From Alphaproteobacteria bacterium (lineage in GTDB: Bacteria > Pseudomonadota > Alphaproteobacteria > Rhodobacterales > Rhodobacteraceae): a stretch of 15,256 nucleotides of DNA. The position numbers were made by a program, and so were the translations under genes. The stretch spans positions 1-15,256 of the forward strand of contig RFGD01000181.1 of assembly GCA_003696705.1 (NCBI GenBank), given 5' to 3'. Positions 14,008 to 15,256 of the stretch are shown here, one piece after another (the first letter of the stretch is position 1; each line of letters opens with the position of its first letter). The notes under the pieces are model-generated. The model made no database searches. It saw only the letters and a program-made list of their open reading frames with translations, and was not told where the DNA came from.

Positions 14008-15066
14008 ATGAACGCGACACCAGAGCAAAGATTGCGCCGCGGCTGGACGACCGGCGCCTGCGCCACGGCGGCGGTCCGGGCCGCGCTTTTGGCGCATTGG
14101 GCGGGCGTGGCGCCGGCGAGCGTCACGATCACCCTTCCGAGGGGGGAGACGCCGACCTTCCGTGTCGCCGAACTGAACGTCGGGGACGGCTGGGCCGAGG
14201 CGGGCATCATCAAGGATGCCGGCGATGACCCGGACGTCACGCATGGCTGTCTTGTGCGGGCCCGCGTCGCGCCGTCCGCCGGCGGAGTCGAGTTCCACGC
14301 CGGCGAGGGCGTCGGCACCGTGACCCGGCCGGGGCTGCCCATCCCCCCGGGCGAGCCGGCGATAAACCCGGTGCCGCGCCAGATGATGCGCGCCGTCGTG
14401 GAAGAGCTTGCCGCCGCGCATGGCCGGGCGCCGGCCATCGCCATCACCATTTCCGTTCCGGGCGGCGAACTCCTTGCCGCGCGCACCTGGAACCCGCGCC
14501 TTGGCATCGTCGGCGGGATCTCGATTCTCGGGACGACCGGCATCGTGCGCCCCTATTCCTGTGCGGCCTGGATTGCCTCGATCCACCGCGGGATCGACGT
14601 CGCGCGCGCCGCGGGGCTCGAGCATGTGGCCGGCTGCACCGGTGCCACCTCCGAGGCGGCGGTGCGCGCCCTTCTCAGGTTGCCGGAGCCCGCGCTTGTC
14701 GACATGGGCGATTTCGTCGGCGGCATGCTCAAGTACCTCAGGCGCCATCCCGTGCCCCGCGTCACGATCGGCGGGGGGATCGGCAAGATGGCCAAGCTGG
14801 CGCAAGGCGCGACGGATCTGCACTCGTCCCGAAGCCAGGTCGACACCGGTGTCCTCAGGGACTGGGCCGCCGAGGCCGGCCTCGGCGATATCGGAGAGAC
14901 GCAGACTGCGCTCGAGGCGCTCGAACGGGCAGGGCCCGGCCTTGCCGAGGTGGTCGCGGCCCGCGCGGCCGAGCGGGCGGCCGAGATCCTGGACAAGGCA
15001 CCCGTCGTCCCCGAGGTCATCGTGGTCGGGCGCGACGGCACCGTCCTGGGGCGGGCCGGCGCATGA
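14008..15066 (+). CDS. cbiD: cobalt-precorrin-5B C1-methyltransferase
   Basis: CbiD acts on the ring-contracted corrin precursor, methylating C1 in step with loss of the C20-derived fragment. The protein has 352 residues. The N-terminal RRGWTTGACATAAVRAAL, then GDDPDVTHG, IPPGEPAINPVPRQMM, and WNPRLGIVGGISILGTTGIV followed by RPYSCAAWIASI are the conserved family blocks. Later, GGMLKYL and TIGGGIGKMAKLAQG are typical. The start ATG 14008 gives the usual short lead into the RRGWTTG motif and fits the promoter position. A longer open frame upstream crosses cobA antisense and is not credible. The stop overlaps cobK as ATGA. CbiD is classed with the anaerobic route, but it is also found in alphaproteobacteria that otherwise use Cob-type enzymes; which applies here is not visible. 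Confidence 0.95.
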   Translation: MNATPEQRLRRGWTTGACATAAVRAALLAHWAGVAPASVTITLPRGETPTFRVAELNVGDGWAEAGIIKDAGDDPDVTHGCLVRARVAPSAGGVEFHAGEGVGTVTRPGLPIPPGEPAINPVPRQMMRAVVEELAAAHGRAPAIAITISVPGGELLAARTWNPRLGIVGGISILGTTGIVRPYSCAAWIASIHRGIDVARAAGLEHVAGCTGATSEAAVRALLRLPEPALVDMGDFVGGMLKYLRRHPVPRVTIGGGIGKMAKLAQGATDLHSSRSQVDTGVLRDWAAEAGLGDIGETQTALEALERAGPGLAEVVAARAAERAAEILDKAPVVPEVIVVGRDGTVLGRAGA

Positions 15067-15256
15067 CGCATGTCCTTCTTCTGGCCGGCACGCGCGAGGC
15101 GCGCGAGCTTTCCGAGCGCCTCGCCGCAATGGATGACGTGACCGTCACCGCCTCGCTCGCCGGCGTGACAAGGGCCCCCATGCCCATTGCCGCCAGAACC
15201 CGGTCGGGCGGCTTCGGCGGCAGGGAAGCCTTCAGAAAATATACTAAAGACAATGG
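15063..15256 (+). CDS. cobK: precorrin-6A reductase, N-terminal fragment cut by the window edge
   Basis: Only about 64 residues are visible. MTHVLLLAGTREARELSERLA is the family N-terminus (nucleotide-binding GTxEA loop), followed by VTASLAGVTRAPMP and the hallmark RSGGFGGREAF. The enzyme (CobK/CbiJ) reduces the macrocycle of precorrin-6A with NADPH; which form of substrate is used cannot be judged from the fragment. The start ATG overlaps the cbiD TGA by 4 nt, so the two genes are in one operon. The last ~25 bases before the edge are unusually A/T-rich, with codons such as AGA, AAA, TAT and ACT that are rare elsewhere in the window, although the reading frame still fits the family. Confidence 0.88.
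   Translation, partial: MTHVLLLAGTREARELSERLAAMDDVTVTASLAGVTRAPMPIAARTRSGGFGGREAFRKYTKDN

Overview
The window is a very GC-rich stretch of ordinary bacterial chromosome with almost no non-coding DNA. Fused PntA plus PntB, a citramalate synthase, an MFS protein and a cob/cbi locus of this style point to an alphaproteobacterium, most likely of the Rhodobacteraceae (Rhodobacterales). That placement is an inference from gene content and protein style, with no rRNA or marker gene to confirm it. I see no tRNA, rRNA, CRISPR array, insertion sequence or phage gene.

Layout, left to right. (1) Bases 1-4225, minus strand: pntA then pntB, the proton-translocating NAD(P) transhydrogenase, followed by an MFS transporter that runs off the left edge. 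(2) 4445-6426: an SDR oxidoreductase on the plus strand, converging with a PLP aminotransferase on the minus strand; their stop codons interlock in one CTAG. (3) 6516-10467, plus strand: a promoter, a 13-codon leader ORF and a terminator-like hairpin, then cysS, cimA and a squalene/phytoene-synthase-fold gene that looks like a complex I assembly factor rather than a carotenoid enzyme. (4) 10451-13911, minus strand: cobA and cobB (overlapping by 4 bp), then a second MFS transporter with its own candidate promoter. (5) 14008 to the right edge, plus strand: cbiD and the start of cobK, divergent from cobA. The corrin locus clearly continues to the right.

How the genes work together: PntAB uses the proton gradient to make NADPH. 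The cysS-cimA operon couples cysteinyl-tRNA synthesis to a route to 2-oxobutyrate for isoleucine. cobA, cbiD, cobK and cobB cover the first committed methylation, the C1 methylation/deacylation, the macrocycle reduction and the a,c-amidation of the corrin ring.

The most interesting non-gene signal is upstream of cysS. A promoter with -35/-10 spacing of 17 lies 7 nt before an ATG that opens a 13-residue ORF ending Ser-Phe-Cys-Ile-Thr-Gly. The ORF overlaps the 5' arm of a 12-bp bulged hairpin followed by a T-rich run. This is the arrangement expected of a translation-sensing attenuator. The same TTGGCG-N17-TATxxT-N7-ATG geometry occurs in front of cbiD, and a weaker version precedes the second MFS gene, so leaderless transcription is likely here. 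Otherwise the window is conserved housekeeping and cofactor metabolism, and I do not see a hidden defence or mobile system.
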